64,000 nt of DNA from Devosia sp. 1566 (lineage in GTDB: Bacteria; Pseudomonadota; Alphaproteobacteria; Rhizobiales; Devosiaceae). Under the pieces are notes generated by a model, which was not told the origin of the DNA, did no database searches, and worked only from the letters and a program-made list of their open reading frames with translations. The stretch covers positions 1,302,001 through 1,366,000 of the forward strand of contig NZ_CP034767.1 of NCBI RefSeq assembly GCF_004005995.1. The letters run 5' to 3'. Made by a program: the position numbers and the translations under genes. Position 1 is the stretch's first letter. Each line of letters opens with the position of its first letter. Of the stretch, positions 33,461 to 43,743 are shown one piece after another.

Positions 33461-35086
33461 TCAGATCTGGGGGCCCGGCCGCGTCGGCATGTCGTCGGTC
33501 AGCGGCACGGTTTGCCGTTCGATCAGCCGATGCACCAGTGGTGGGTTCTCCCCACGATGCAGGGCGCGCAGTTTCTCGAGATTGTCGGCATCGGCCTTGG
33601 TGCGGCGCATATTGTGGCGCACATAATCGATCCAGGTCGGCACATGGTAGGTTTCGGTCCAGATCTCAGGCTTTTCGAGGTCCCGCAACAGCGCCCACTG
33701 TCGGGCCCCATCGCGCCGGCGAATGCGGCGGCGCTCATTCATCAGCGCGAGGAACTCTTCCACGTCTTCCTGGGCGATTTGGTAGTCGACCATCACCATC
33801 ACTGGCCCGCTGCGGGGGCGTAATTCCAGTCGGAGCACCGGCTCGTTGAACTTGTTGAGCGGCGTCAGATCGCGCGAGCTGAACTGGGGCAGGGGCAAGA
33901 CGAACCCGATCAGCGCGCAGCCGAGCAGGGCGAGGGCCGCGCTGGCCAGCGACCAGTCCGGACCCCACAGATCGGCAACGCTCCCCCACAGCCAGCTTCC
34001 CGCCGCCATGCCGCCAAAGGTTGCGGTCTGGTAGAGCGACAACGCCCGCCCCACCACCCAGCGGGGTGTCGAGAGCTGGATCGAGACATTGAACAGCGAC
34101 AGTGCTAGCACCCAGCTCGCGCCCGCCGGCAGCAGCGCCAGGTGGCTGAGCACTGGTTGCCGGCTGAACCCCAGCCCCGCGCAGCTCAGCGCAAATACCA
34201 CGCAGGCGATCCGCACAATGGTTTCATTGCTGTAGCGCTCGCGGATTGCGCCGTTCAGAAACGCGCCGCCAATCGCCCCCAGCCCGAAAAAGCCGAGCAG
34301 GCTGCCATAAACAAAGGCGCCACCCCCCACATATTCATTGGCCACCGAAGGCAGCAGCGCCAGCACCGAAATAGCCGCCAGCCCGAACAGCAACCCACGA
34401 AAGAGGACTATGGTCAGGTTGGGAGATAGCGACACATAACGAATGCCCGCCCACATCGCGCTGCCAAAGCGCTCGCGCGGCAGCTTGGTGTTGAGCGGCG
34501 GTGATTTCCAGCGCCCCAGCGCCACGATCAGCGGCAGATATGAGACGGCATTGAGCGCAAACGCCGCCGCTGCCCCGGCAATGGCCACGATCAGCCCGCC
34601 AATCGCCGGTCCAACGCTGCGCATCATGTTGAAGCCGACGCTGTTGAGCGTCACCGCGCCCGGCAGGTCCGAGCGCGGCACGATATCGCCCATTGAGGCC
34701 TGCCAGGACGGATTGAACAGCGCCGTGCCGCAGCCGATCAGGAAGGTGAATGTCAGCAGCAGCCAGGGATTGAGCAAGCCAAGATAGCCCATCACCGCCA
34801 GCGCAACCGACACCAGCGCCATGCCGCATTGGGCAATGATCATCACCGTGCGCCGGTCGAAATTGTCCGCCAAGGCACCCGCCGCCAGCGAAAAGATCAT
34901 GATGGGCAGGGTGGTCGAGGCCTGCACCAGCGCTACCATATTGTGGGAGTCGGTGAGCGTGGTCATCATCCAGCCGGCGCCAACCGACTGCACCAGCCCG
35001 CCAAGATTGGAGGCGAGCGTTGCCAGCCAAAGCAAACGGAAGGTCTCGTGCCGGAAGGGAGCAAGCACGGACGCTCGTTCAGACAT
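33461..35086 (-). CDS. MFS exporter of the MFS_3 (EntS-like) family
   Basis: 541 residues; AAGGA precedes ATG 35086. Twelve predicted helices: FRLLWLATLASNLGGLVQSVGAGWMM, GALADNFDRRTVMI (the loop 2-3 motif) and GCGTALFNPSWQASMGDIVPR. After the last helix a cytoplasmic tail of about 130 residues (VMVMVDYQIAQEDVEEFLALMNERRRIRRRDGARQW) looks like the ABM/antibiotic-monooxygenase-type domain common in this family. Likely a drug or siderophore exporter; substrate unknown. Confidence 0.88.
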   Translation of the reverse strand: MSERASVLAPFRHETFRLLWLATLASNLGGLVQSVGAGWMMTTLTDSHNMVALVQASTTLPIMIFSLAAGALADNFDRRTVMIIAQCGMALVSVALAVMGYLGLLNPWLLLTFTFLIGCGTALFNPSWQASMGDIVPRSDLPGAVTLNSVGFNMMRSVGPAIGGLIVAIAGAAAAFALNAVSYLPLIVALGRWKSPPLNTKLPRERFGSAMWAGIRYVSLSPNLTIVLFRGLLFGLAAISVLALLPSVANEYVGGGAFVYGSLLGFFGLGAIGGAFLNGAIRERYSNETIVRIACVVFALSCAGLGFSRQPVLSHLALLPAGASWVLALSLFNVSIQLSTPRWVVGRALSLYQTATFGGMAAGSWLWGSVADLWGPDWSLASAALALLGCALIGFVLPLPQFSSRDLTPLNKFNEPVLRLELRPRSGPVMVMVDYQIAQEDVEEFLALMNERRRIRRRDGARQWALLRDLEKPEIWTETYHVPTWIDYVRHNMRRTKADADNLEKLRALHRGENPPLVHRLIERQTVPLTDDMPTRPGPQI

Positions 35087-35229
35087 ACCAGTTCCTTTTC
35101 ATGCGCCTGGTGATGGAACACCACCGCGGCCAACAGGTTGCGGGCCCAACTTGCCTGCAACATTGCTTCAATCGGCAGTCTCAGCGCCTCGAGTCGCTGC
35201 TCGATCCGCTGCTGCCGCACCCAACCTCA

Positions 35230-35919
35230 TCAAGGGGTCAGGAACAAGTCCAATGCCGCCTTTACCGCACTGCTAGGCACGATATGCCCGCCCGTAAACT
35301 CGTCATACCGAACCTCATAGCCGCCCGCTTCGAGGGCGGGCACAATGCGACGACTGCAGCGGTCGACCGGCAGCACATTGTCCTGGCGCCCATGGGAGAT
35401 AAAGATGCGCGGCTTGCCCTCCTCACGGCTGGGAGCGAGAAAACCCGGCGAGAACGCGAGGACTGACCCGAACAACTGCCCATTGCTGAGCCCAAGGCTC
35501 AAGGCATAAGAGGCACCGTCGGAAAAACCCGCCACGGCAACACGCTCGGGATCCACCGCGAAAGTGCTGAACACCGTTGCCAACGCCTCGTCGATCTGCC
35601 GGACATCTGGTCCGTACTGATGCGCGATCACATCCCAAGTCGGGGCGCGCGATTGCGGCGCCAGGATCAGGAATTTGAGCGCTTCGGCATGCTCCTGCAG
35701 CACCGACAAGATGTCCGAAGCGGTGCCACCGGCACCATGCAGCAGCACGACGAGCGGGACTGGTGTCTGCGGCAAGTTCCTGGGTACAAACAGCACCGGC
35801 TGCCGCTCGCCTTCACCCAAAGGCCAGACGCGGCCCGCATGGGGCGGATGGGATTGGCGCTGGCGATAGGGCTGGGCGCTAAGAACCCCCGCGCGCCAGA
35901 GTTCCTGAGCTGTGGGCAT
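35230..35919 (-). CDS. Alpha/beta-hydrolase, phospholipase/carboxylesterase type
   Basis: 229 residues from ATG 35919 (AAGGAG upstream). The oxyanion-hole segment is VVLLHGAGGTASDIL; the nucleophile elbow is GFSDGAS (G-x-S-x-G); Asp in SHGRQDNVLPVD and His in GGHIVP complete the triad. No signal peptide, so cytoplasmic. Related to esterases of the carboxylesterase/PHB depolymerase group. Confidence 0.87.
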   Translation of the reverse strand: MPTAQELWRAGVLSAQPYRQRQSHPPHAGRVWPLGEGERQPVLFVPRNLPQTPVPLVVLLHGAGGTASDILSVLQEHAEALKFLILAPQSRAPTWDVIAHQYGPDVRQIDEALATVFSTFAVDPERVAVAGFSDGASYALSLGLSNGQLFGSVLAFSPGFLAPSREEGKPRIFISHGRQDNVLPVDRCSRRIVPALEAGGYEVRYDEFTGGHIVPSSAVKAALDLFLTP

Positions 35920-36036
35920 GGCAAAACTCCTTGCCCCTCCAACTTCGATGCGCCACCGCGGTTCCCCGGTGTAATCCTCGGCAGGCTCAAACAGCACTCG
36001 CGAGCGATAGAGTCCTGCCGGCGCGCCTTATAGTGC

Positions 36037-36803
<767 letters not shown>

Positions 36804-36807
<4 letters not shown>

Positions 36808-37571
36808 GCGTGCGCTCCCCCCAGATAGGCTTCCTGCACTTTAGGATTGCCGCGCACCTGGTCGGGCGTGCCATCGGCGATGATGCGACCTTGCGCCAGC
36901 ACCGAAATCTTGTCGGCCAACGAAAACACCACATGCATGTCGTGCTCGATAATCACCTTGGTCATGCCCCGCGCCTTGATCTTTTGCAGCAGCTCGATCG
37001 TGGTATTGGTATCGTGCCGGCTCATGCCCGCGGTCGGCTCATCGAGCAGCAACAGCCGCGGATGCTGGATCAGGCACATTGCCAGTTCCATCCGCCGCTT
37101 GTCGCCGCGGCTGAGGCTCCCGGCCGTCATTTCCCGCCGGCTATGCATGCCGACATCCTCCAGCATGTGCTCGGCCTCGTCGCGGATGGCCGTTTCGCTG
37201 TCGAGCGAGCGCATGATGTTGAGCTTGAACGCACCATCGCGCTTGGCCAGCGCCGGGATCATCACATTATGCAACACGCTCAGATCGGCGAAGATCTCGG
37301 GCGTCTGGAACACCCGGGCAATGCCGAGCTGGTTGATCTGATAGGGCTTGCGCCCCGTCAGCACCGCACCATCGAACACCACTTGGCCGCTCGAAGGTGC
37401 GAGCTTGCCGATGATCACATTGAGCAGGGTCGATTTGCCCGCGCCATTGGGCCCGATAATGGCGTGGGTCTGGCCTTCTTCGACCTGCAGGTCGATATCA
37501 GCGAGGGCATGCAGGCCGCCAAAATGCTTGTGCACATCGGCGACGTGGAGAACGACATTGGGTGTGGTCAT
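36804..37571 (-). CDS. livG: Branched-chain amino acid-type ABC transporter ATPase LivG
   Basis: 255 residues. GPNGAGKST, LLLLDEPTAGMS and the LivG C-terminus IIADGTPDQVRGNPKVQEAYLG. The signature motif is LSRGDKRRME instead of LSGGQ, a variant seen in urea/amide-type LivG relatives. Confidence 0.93.
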
Positions 37572-37581
37572 GGCGGCGTCC

Positions 37582-38730
37582 TCATTCAGCCGGTTGCGCT
37601 TGCCGGAGGGGCTTGCCCGGCACGGTGGGCGAGGGACGTGAGCGGTTGAACAACCCAGCGATCCGGCGCACCCCTTCCATGATCCCGCCGGGCAGGAACA
37701 CGACGATCAGCACGAAAACGAGCCCCAGGGTCAGGAACCAGCCTTCCCCGACGAACTTGCTGGTGACCGTCACGAACCCGTCTGCAACCCCGTCAGGCAG
37801 GAAACCAAAGAAGCGGCGCAGCACCGAGTCATTAATCGCCGAAAAGATGTTCTCGAAATATTTTATCAGCCAGGCCCCGATCACTGGACCGACAAGCGTG
37901 CCCGCGCCACCCAGGATGGTCATCAGCACCACTTCGCCCGAGGCCGTCCACTGCATGCGCTCGGCGCCCGCCAGCGGATCGGTCACTGCCAGCAAAGCCC
38001 CTGCGAGCCCCGCATACATGCCCGAGATCACAAAGGCCGCCAGGGTATAGGGCTTGGTGTTGAAGCCGGTATAGTTCATCCGCGTCTGGTTGGACTTGAT
38101 CCCCTTGAGCATCATCCCGAAGGGCGAGCCGGTAATGCGCTGGGCAAGGAAGAACGCCAGGATCAAGAAGCCCGCGCAGAAGTAGAAACCGGCAAACCCA
38201 CCCAGCGACTGGCCCAGCAGCGTCGGCACCGGCTGGCCAACACTGCTCTGCCCGATCGCAGCATCAAGATGGCGGGGATCGCCCAGCGTCAGCTGCAGCC
38301 CGGTTTCACCATTGGTAATCGGGGTTAGCACGGAATAAGCGAGGTTATAGCTCATCTGCGCAAAAGCGAGCGTCAGGATGGAAAAGTAGATGCCCGAGCG
38401 CCGCAGGCTCACATAGCCGATCAGCAGCGCAAACACGCCCGAGACCACGATGGCAAACACCAGCGCTGGGATAGCATCGAGGCTCAGCAGCTTGAACGAC
38501 CACACCGCCGCATAGGAGCCGACGCCGAAAAACGCGGCATGCCCGAAGCTGAGATAGCCCGTCAGCCCGAAGAGGATGTTGAACCCCACCGCGAAGATGG
38601 CAAAGATCATGAAGCGTTGCAGCAGGTCGGGATAAGCGGCGCCAAAGGGCTGCATCCAGATCGGCATCAGCAGCACGGCCGCCGAAAAGCCCAGAAACAG
38701 CAGCAGGTCGTTGCGGGACATGGCGCGCAT
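37582..38730 (-). CDS. livM: Branched-chain amino acid-type ABC transporter permease LivM
   Basis: 382 residues; GGAGG six bases before ATG 38730 fixes the start. Helices carry the LivM motifs [25 protein letters not shown] and [19 protein letters not shown]. The tail ([18 protein letters not shown]) is basic and cytoplasmic. Confidence 0.92.
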   Translation of the reverse strand: MRAMSRNDLLLFLGFSAAVLLMPIWMQPFGAAYPDLLQRFMIFAIFAVGFNILFGLTGYLSFGHAAFFGVGSYAAVWSFKLLSLDAIPALVFAIVVSGVFALLIGYVSLRRSGIYFSILTLAFAQMSYNLAYSVLTPITNGETGLQLTLGDPRHLDAAIGQSSVGQPVPTLLGQSLGGFAGFYFCAGFLILAFFLAQRITGSPFGMMLKGIKSNQTRMNYTGFNTKPYTLAAFVISGMYAGLAGALLAVTDPLAGAERMQWTASGEVVLMTILGGAGTLVGPVIGAWLIKYFENIFSAINDSVLRRFFGFLPDGVADGFVTVTSKFVGEGWFLTLGLVFVLIVVFLPGGIMEGVRRIAGLFNRSRPSPTVPGKPLRQAQPAE

Positions 38731-38731
38731 C

Positions 38732-39763
38732 TCAACCCTCCATCACGCCACGGCGGCCAAACAGCCCGCGCGGCAAAACCAACAGGATCACGACGGCAAC
38801 CAGGTAGATGATGATCTGGTCGATGCCCGGAATGAGCGCCTTGACCTGTGTCATCGAGGCAAAGGATTGCAAAATCCCGAGCAGGAACCCCGCGGCCACC
38901 GCGCCGGGCAGGGAGCCCATGCCACCCACGACCACGACCACAAAGCTGAGCACGAGGAAGTCCATGCCGATATGGTAGTTGGGCGGCAGCAGCGGCGTGT
39001 ACATCACTCCCGCCAGCCCCGCGACCACCGCGGCGAGGCCGAACATGATGGTGAAGCGCCGGTCAATATCGATCCCCAGCAGCCCCACGGTTTCGCGGTC
39101 CGCCATCCCGGCACGCACCACCATCCCGAAAGTGGTGAACTGCAGGAAAGCAAACACGCCGCCGATGATCGCCGCCGAAAACAGGAAATAGATCAGCCGC
39201 CAGATCGGATAGGTGATCACATTGGCCTGCATGCCCAGCCACGCCCCGATATCGGCAGCTCCGCGCAGATCGGTGGGCATCGGCTGGGGAATGGGGTTGG
39301 GGCCGAAAAACGCCTTGATTAATTCCTGCGCCACGATAGCGAGCCCAAAAGTCACAAGGATCTGCTCGGCATGCGGGCGTTTATAGAAGTGCTTGATGAT
39401 GCCGCGCTCGAGCGCCACCCCGATCACCAGCATGATGGGGATGGTGACGATGATCGACACCGGCACTGAATAGTTCACCAGCACCGCGCCCCAATCGCCG
39501 AACCAGGCCTGCACCAGCGGCTCGCGCACTTCGAGCGGCGTGCCCCAGGGCGAGAGCTTGGTGGGGTCGACCGTCACCGTTTCGAGCGTCAGGAACTGCC
39601 GGAACAGCACGGCACAAAAGGCCCCCAGCATGAACAGCGCGCCATGGGCGAAGTTGACCACCCCCAGCGTGCCGAACACCAGGGTGAGCCCCAGCGCGAT
39701 CAGCGCGTAAGCGGCGCCCTTGTCGAGCCCGTTGAGGAACTGCAGGAAAATCACGTCGATCAT
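38732..39763 (-). CDS. livH: Branched-chain amino acid-type ABC transporter permease LivH
   Basis: 343 residues from ATG 39763 ([16 protein letters not shown]). Motifs: [31 protein letters not shown] and [21 protein letters not shown]. It has a long loop after the second helix (about residues 58-90) compared with E. coli LivH, seen in several relatives with non-amino-acid substrates. It follows a full terminator downstream of the binding-protein gene. Confidence 0.92.
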   Translation of the reverse strand: MIDVIFLQFLNGLDKGAAYALIALGLTLVFGTLGVVNFAHGALFMLGAFCAVLFRQFLTLETVTVDPTKLSPWGTPLEVREPLVQAWFGDWGAVLVNYSVPVSIIVTIPIMLVIGVALERGIIKHFYKRPHAEQILVTFGLAIVAQELIKAFFGPNPIPQPMPTDLRGAADIGAWLGMQANVITYPIWRLIYFLFSAAIIGGVFAFLQFTTFGMVVRAGMADRETVGLLGIDIDRRFTIMFGLAAVVAGLAGVMYTPLLPPNYHIGMDFLVLSFVVVVVGGMGSLPGAVAAGFLLGILQSFASMTQVKALIPGIDQIIIYLVAVVILLVLPRGLFGRRGVMEG

Positions 39764-39797
39764 GGTCTGGTTCTCGAACTCGGCGGCATCCGCAGTA

Positions 39798-39830
39798 GTC
39801 CTCATGGTGAGCCTGTCGAACCACGAGGAC
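39798..39830. repeat. Short intergenic palindrome (GAGCCTGTCGA type)
   Basis: GTCCTCATGGT and ACCACGAGGAC pair with one mismatch around GAGCCTGTCGA. Elements with the core TTCGACAGGCTCA are frequent in many bacterial genomes, from general knowledge. A diverged relative is at 14230-14262. Confidence 0.55.
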
Positions 39831-39883
39831 GTGGCAGTGGCGCGCTTCGCCCGTCAACAGGCTTTGGATGAGCTCTTCTGAAC

Positions 39884-39916
39884 AAAAAACCCGCGCCACG
39901 GGGGGAGTGGCGCGGG
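39884..39916 (-). terminator. Intrinsic terminator between the binding-protein gene and livH
   Basis: On the minus strand: CCCGCGCCAC, seven-base loop, GTGGCGCGGG, then UUUUUU. The stem is a perfect 10 bp. Transcription of livHMGF must read through or start again in the 120 bp beyond. Confidence 0.9.
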
Positions 39917-39925
39917 GAAACTTGG

Positions 39926-41284
39926 CTAAGCGCAGATCGGCGCCGGCTCGGCCGGCCCAAGATCGCCGCCGAACATCGCTGGATCGTAAGCCACATCCGC
40001 GCGCGGGATTTCCTGGACGATGTTGAGCACGTCGAACTGGCTGGTCGGGCTTTGATTGCCCTGCACCACGAGCACGTTCTTGATGCACTGGTGATCTTCA
40101 GCGCGGTAGAGCGTCGGGCCATTGCCCATGCCGTCAAACTCGAAGCCTTCCAGCGCCGCAATCACTGCTGGCGGATAGAATGTCCCGGCACGCTCCACCG
40201 CATCGGCATAAAGCAGCGCCTGCACATAGGCGGTGTGCGCGGCCTGCGATGGCGGGGAGCCATAGGCGGCACCAAAAGACTTGGTGAAGGCCTGCGTGCC
40301 CGGATCCTGCAGGTTCCAGTGCCAGTTCGAGGTGCCGAAAATGCCCTTGACGCTTTCGCCCGCGCCCTTGGCCATCAGCTCGGAAATCAGCGGGGTGACG
40401 ATCTGGAAGTCCTTGCCATTGGCCTGCCGGTCGCGCATCCCGAACTGCACCGCCTGGGTCAGCGAATTGACCATGTCCGTGCCATAGTGGTTGAGGATCA
40501 GCACATCGGCGCCCGAATTGAGGATTGGCGTCAGATATTGGCTGAAATCGGCTGCGCCCAGTGGCGTGCGCACGGCCTGCACGGTTTGCCAGCCCAAGGC
40601 TTCGGTGGCGTTCTTGATCGATTCTTCCTGCGTCCAGCCCCAGGTATAATCGGCCGTCAGATGGTAAGCGCGCCGGTCGGCGCCATATTCCTGGCCCAGC
40701 ACCGGGGCGAGACCCACGCCCGACTGGTAGGCATTGAAGAAATGCCGGAAGCCGTAGCGGCGCTTGTCCTTGCCAGTGGTGTCGTTGGAATGGGTGAGGC
40801 CCGCCATGAAGATGACGCCCATTTCCTGGCAAAGACCCTGCACGGCAATGGCTTCGGCCGAGGAAGAGCCGCCCGTGACCATGATAGCGCCGTCGCGCTC
40901 GATCATGCGGGTGGCGCCGGCGCGGGCCACATCAGCCTTGGTCTGGCTGTCCGAGGTCACGAACGCGACCTTCTTGCCCAAAATGCCATTGCCCTTGAGA
41001 GAGGTGGGCTTGAGCATGGCGACGAGCCCACCGTCGCCTTCGCCATTGAGGTGCTTGACGGCCAGTTCATAGGCCTTCTGCTCGTCCGCGCCTTCTTCGG
41101 CGTAAGCGCCGGTCAGCGGCAGGTTGAGCCCGAAGGTGACGGTGTCGCCTGTGGGATTGTTGCAGAATTCCTGCGCCCAGGCACCGCGGGTGAAAATGGC
41201 GGGGGCGACGCCCGTGGCGATAATGCCGGCCAGGCCGGTCTGCAAAACCCTGCGGCGGGACAGGCCACGCTTGAGAAGTGTCAT
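39926..41284 (-). CDS. Branched-chain amino acid-type ABC transporter substrate-binding protein (Tat-exported)
   Basis: 452 residues from ATG 41284 (AAAGGAGGAACACC upstream). The twin-arginine leader is SRRRVLQTGLAG ... AWAQ. The Peripla_BP_6 fold shows LNLPLTGAYAEEGADEQKAYELAV, TSDSQTKADVARAGATRMI, GGSSSAEAIAVQGLCQEMGV and HSNDTTGKDKRRYGFRHFFNAYQSG. It differs from LivJ and UrtA; the ligand is unknown. First gene of the importer, divergent from the XRE regulator. Confidence 0.9.
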   Translation of the reverse strand: MTLLKRGLSRRRVLQTGLAGIIATGVAPAIFTRGAWAQEFCNNPTGDTVTFGLNLPLTGAYAEEGADEQKAYELAVKHLNGEGDGGLVAMLKPTSLKGNGILGKKVAFVTSDSQTKADVARAGATRMIERDGAIMVTGGSSSAEAIAVQGLCQEMGVIFMAGLTHSNDTTGKDKRRYGFRHFFNAYQSGVGLAPVLGQEYGADRRAYHLTADYTWGWTQEESIKNATEALGWQTVQAVRTPLGAADFSQYLTPILNSGADVLILNHYGTDMVNSLTQAVQFGMRDRQANGKDFQIVTPLISELMAKGAGESVKGIFGTSNWHWNLQDPGTQAFTKSFGAAYGSPPSQAAHTAYVQALLYADAVERAGTFYPPAVIAALEGFEFDGMGNGPTLYRAEDHQCIKNVLVVQGNQSPTSQFDVLNIVQEIPRADVAYDPAMFGGDLGPAEPAPICA

Positions 41285-41399
41285 TGGTGTTCCTCCTTTT
41301 GGCGCGGGGCAACTGATGCATAGCCAGCCGCTCACCGCCGGTGAATATTTCCACCTCAGTAAAACCACAGCAATAGTGCATTGTTATTGCAGCGCTATT

Positions 41400-41449
41400 C
41401 TGTAAATTGTTGATCAGGCTGGGCCGATAACCAGTCAATCAATTTACAG
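41400..41449. promoter_or_regulatory. Inverted repeat between the Liv importer and the XRE regulator
   Basis: Perfect 10-bp arms CTGTAAATTG (41400-41409) and CAATTTACAG (41440-41449) separated by 30 bp. The right arm ends just before the GGGGGAGGGGAGG Shine-Dalgarno of the XRE gene. A dimeric or looping regulator, most simply the XRE protein itself, could bind both arms. Confidence 0.5.
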
Positions 41450-41463
41450 GGGGAGGGGAGGGC

Positions 41464-43086
41464 ATGCGGGCGCCGATCGGGTTTCGCATCAGCAACCGGC
41501 GGAAATCGCTCAAGATTTCGCAGGCAGCCCTGGCCCGCAGCCTTGGTATTTCGCCGAGCTATTTGAACCTCATCGAAAACAACAAGCGCGACATCGGCGG
41601 GGCGCTGCTGAACCGCGTCGCAGCCCAGTTGCAGATCGATATCGATGAACTCGCCGGGCGCACCGAGCAAAAGCTGCTCCAGGAGCTCGAGGAAGCCCAT
41701 GCTGACCCCTTGCTTGAGTCGCTGCCGTTCCGGCCCGACGAGCGGCGTGAACTCGTCGCCCAATATCCCGCCAGCGCCACCGCTCTCGCGCGGCTGCATC
41801 GCGCCTATGCCACCGCCCAGTCCAATGCCGATGCCTATGCCGATCGGCTGCGCTCGGACCCGCTGTTGGGCGAATTGCTTCACCAGATCCTATCGGGCAT
41901 CACCGCCGTGCGCTCCAGCGCCGAAATCCTTGAAGATGTTGGAGACCTCGACGAGTCAGAGCGCCGCCAGTTCCTTGCCGCCATTAGCCGGGAAGCGCGC
42001 ACCCTTTCGGAGGTCGCGCGCAACCTCATCGGCCAGTTCGAAACCGCGAGCGAAAGCCGGCGCAGCGGCTCGCCGGCGCGTGAAATCGACGATCTCATTA
42101 TCGAGCAGCACAACCATTTCCCGCTGCTCGAAGAGGCGGCCGAGCACTTGCGGGCCCAGCTCGAGCGCGCCGGCTCCTTTGGCCCCGCCACCCTGACGAC
42201 CCTGCTCGCCACCCACTTCGGCATTGAGGTTACGGCTGGCGGCCCGCCCCCGGAGCCAGGCTTTCCCGGTCAATACAGCTTTGACGCCACAACGCGCCGG
42301 ATGTGGTTTGCCGGCGCCTCCACCCTCGCCACCCGCCAGTTCCAGCTGGCCCGCCTGTATGGGGAGCTGGCCGCTCCCGATGCCATCGCGCTCACCCTGC
42401 AGAACGCGCTGCTATCCACCCCGACCGCCCGGCGCCTCGCCGCCCGCGCCGCCGGCTCCTACCTCGCCGGGGCCATCGTTTTCCCCTATGGGCAGATGCT
42501 GCAGCGCGCCGAAAGCTGCGCCTATGACCTCGATCACCTCCGCCAAAGCTTCAACGCCAGCTATGAGCAGGTCGCCCATCGCCTCGTAACCCTGCGCCGT
42601 CCGGGGCAGGAGGGGATCCCCTTCGGCTTCCTGCGCTCCGATCCGGCCGGGCGCCTCACCAAGCATTTCCCGTTGCCGGGCCTCCTGCTGCCCAACAGCG
42701 GCCATGCCTGCCCGCTTTGGGCCATTTATGGCGCCTTCCGGACCCCTGAGGCGCTGCTCCGCCAGGTCGTTCGCTTCTCCGATGGCTCCCGCTACCTGTT
42801 CCTTGCTCGCACGGTGCAGCGCCGCGCCGGTTCCTTTCGCGAACAACCCGCTATCTCCTCGGTGATGCTGGCATGCGACGTGCTGCATGCCGACCGCACG
42901 ATCTATGGCGCCGGCCTCGATCTCTCCAATCCGGCCGCCGATATTCCCGTCGGCCCCGCCTGTCGCCTGTGCACCCGGCGCGACTGCGCCAGCCGGCAGG
43001 AAGAACCTCTCGCCCCCGGCGGCAGCACGGCTCCAGATCGCGCGCCCTTGCTGCCGCACCAGTTTGGCCTTGGCGATCCGGCGTGA
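41464..43086 (+). CDS. XRE-family ScfR/RamB-like regulator with an embedded DHp-like helical hairpin
   Basis: 540 residues, strong Shine-Dalgarno. Residues 5-65 are an XRE helix-turn-helix (SQAALARSLGISPSYLNLIENNKRDI). Residues 131-193 look like a histidine-kinase dimerisation hairpin: LLHQILSGITAVRSSAEIL, with His140 at the H-box position, then ESERRQFLAAISREARTLSEVARNLIG. A degenerate IrrE-like segment without HExxH follows (about 215-320). The C-terminus (about 375-520) is the short-chain fatty acyl regulator domain with CRLCTRRDC. Members of that group regulate propionate/acetate-type metabolism. Adjacent receiver and kinase genes suggest a phosphorelay link (inference). Confidence 0.85.
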   Translation: MRAPIGFRISNRRKSLKISQAALARSLGISPSYLNLIENNKRDIGGALLNRVAAQLQIDIDELAGRTEQKLLQELEEAHADPLLESLPFRPDERRELVAQYPASATALARLHRAYATAQSNADAYADRLRSDPLLGELLHQILSGITAVRSSAEILEDVGDLDESERRQFLAAISREARTLSEVARNLIGQFETASESRRSGSPAREIDDLIIEQHNHFPLLEEAAEHLRAQLERAGSFGPATLTTLLATHFGIEVTAGGPPPEPGFPGQYSFDATTRRMWFAGASTLATRQFQLARLYGELAAPDAIALTLQNALLSTPTARRLAARAAGSYLAGAIVFPYGQMLQRAESCAYDLDHLRQSFNASYEQVAHRLVTLRRPGQEGIPFGFLRSDPAGRLTKHFPLPGLLLPNSGHACPLWAIYGAFRTPEALLRQVVRFSDGSRYLFLARTVQRRAGSFREQPAISSVMLACDVLHADRTIYGAGLDLSNPAADIPVGPACRLCTRRDCASRQEEPLAPGGSTAPDRAPLLPHQFGLGDPA

Positions 43087-43139
43087 TTGCGCTTTAGTGC
43101 ATGAACTTGCGGAGGGGAGACCGCGGGTAAGGGGGGACT

Positions 43140-43523
43140 TTGACAATCGATATTGTCATTGCCGAGGATGAACCGAGCATTCTGGAATCGCTCGATTTCA
43201 TTCTGCGGCGCGCCGGCTGGACCATCAGCGCCGTCACCGACGGCGATGCGGCGTTAGAGGCCGTGCGCCGCCTGCGCCCGCGCATCTTGGTGCTCGATGT
43301 CATGCTGCCCAAGCGCTCGGGCTTTGAGGTGCTCAAGCATATCCGCGCCAATGCCGATACCGAGCACCTGCCGGTGCTGATCCTGACCGCCAAGGGCCAG
43401 CAGCAGGACCGCCGCATTGCCGCCGAACTGGGCGCCAGTGATTTCGTCACCAAGCCCTATGCCAATGCCGAGGTGGTGGGCGCGGTCAGGCAATTGCTGG
43501 GCGAGCCCGGTGGACCGCTCTAG
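43140..43523 (+). CDS. Stand-alone CheY-like response regulator receiver
   Basis: 127 residues from TTG 43140 with GGGGGGA upstream. It consists only of a receiver domain: acidic pair Glu9/Asp10, phospho-acceptor Asp53 (LVLDVMLP), Thr83 (ILTAKG) and Lys105 (FVTKPY). No output domain, so it must act by protein contact. It lies between the XRE regulator and the kinase and overlaps the next small gene. Confidence 0.9.
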   Translation: MTIDIVIAEDEPSILESLDFILRRAGWTISAVTDGDAALEAVRRLRPRILVLDVMLPKRSGFEVLKHIRANADTEHLPVLILTAKGQQQDRRIAAELGASDFVTKPYANAEVVGAVRQLLGEPGGPL

Positions 43524-43743
43524 GCTCATCCCGGCCATGCTGGTGCTCACCATACTGGGCGCCATGCTGATGCTGCCCCCCCTGGTCTATGTGTTCAACC
43601 AGGACATCGCCCATTTCGGCGTCCGCCAGATCGTCTTTTACCTGTTCGCCCTTTGGCTGGCCCTGATTATCGGCACCGCCTTGCTCGCCCGCGCGCTCCC
43701 GCCCGAGCCGGCCGACCCCGATGCCGGCGAGGGTGAACGCTGA
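43510..43743 (+). CDS. Small two-helix membrane protein coupled to the kinase gene
   Basis: 77 residues if it starts at GTG 43510, which overlaps the receiver gene by 14 bases; ATG 43537 is an alternative. Two helices (AMLVLTILGAMLMLPPLVYVF and IVFYLFALWLALIIGTALLARAL) are followed by an acidic tail. Its stop overlaps the kinase ATG by one base (TGATG). It resembles the small DUF-type subunit that often precedes SLC5-type transporters or kinases (inference); family not identified. Confidence 0.7.
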   Translation: MDRSRLIPAMLVLTILGAMLMLPPLVYVFNQDIAHFGVRQIVFYLFALWLALIIGTALLARALPPEPADPDAGEGER

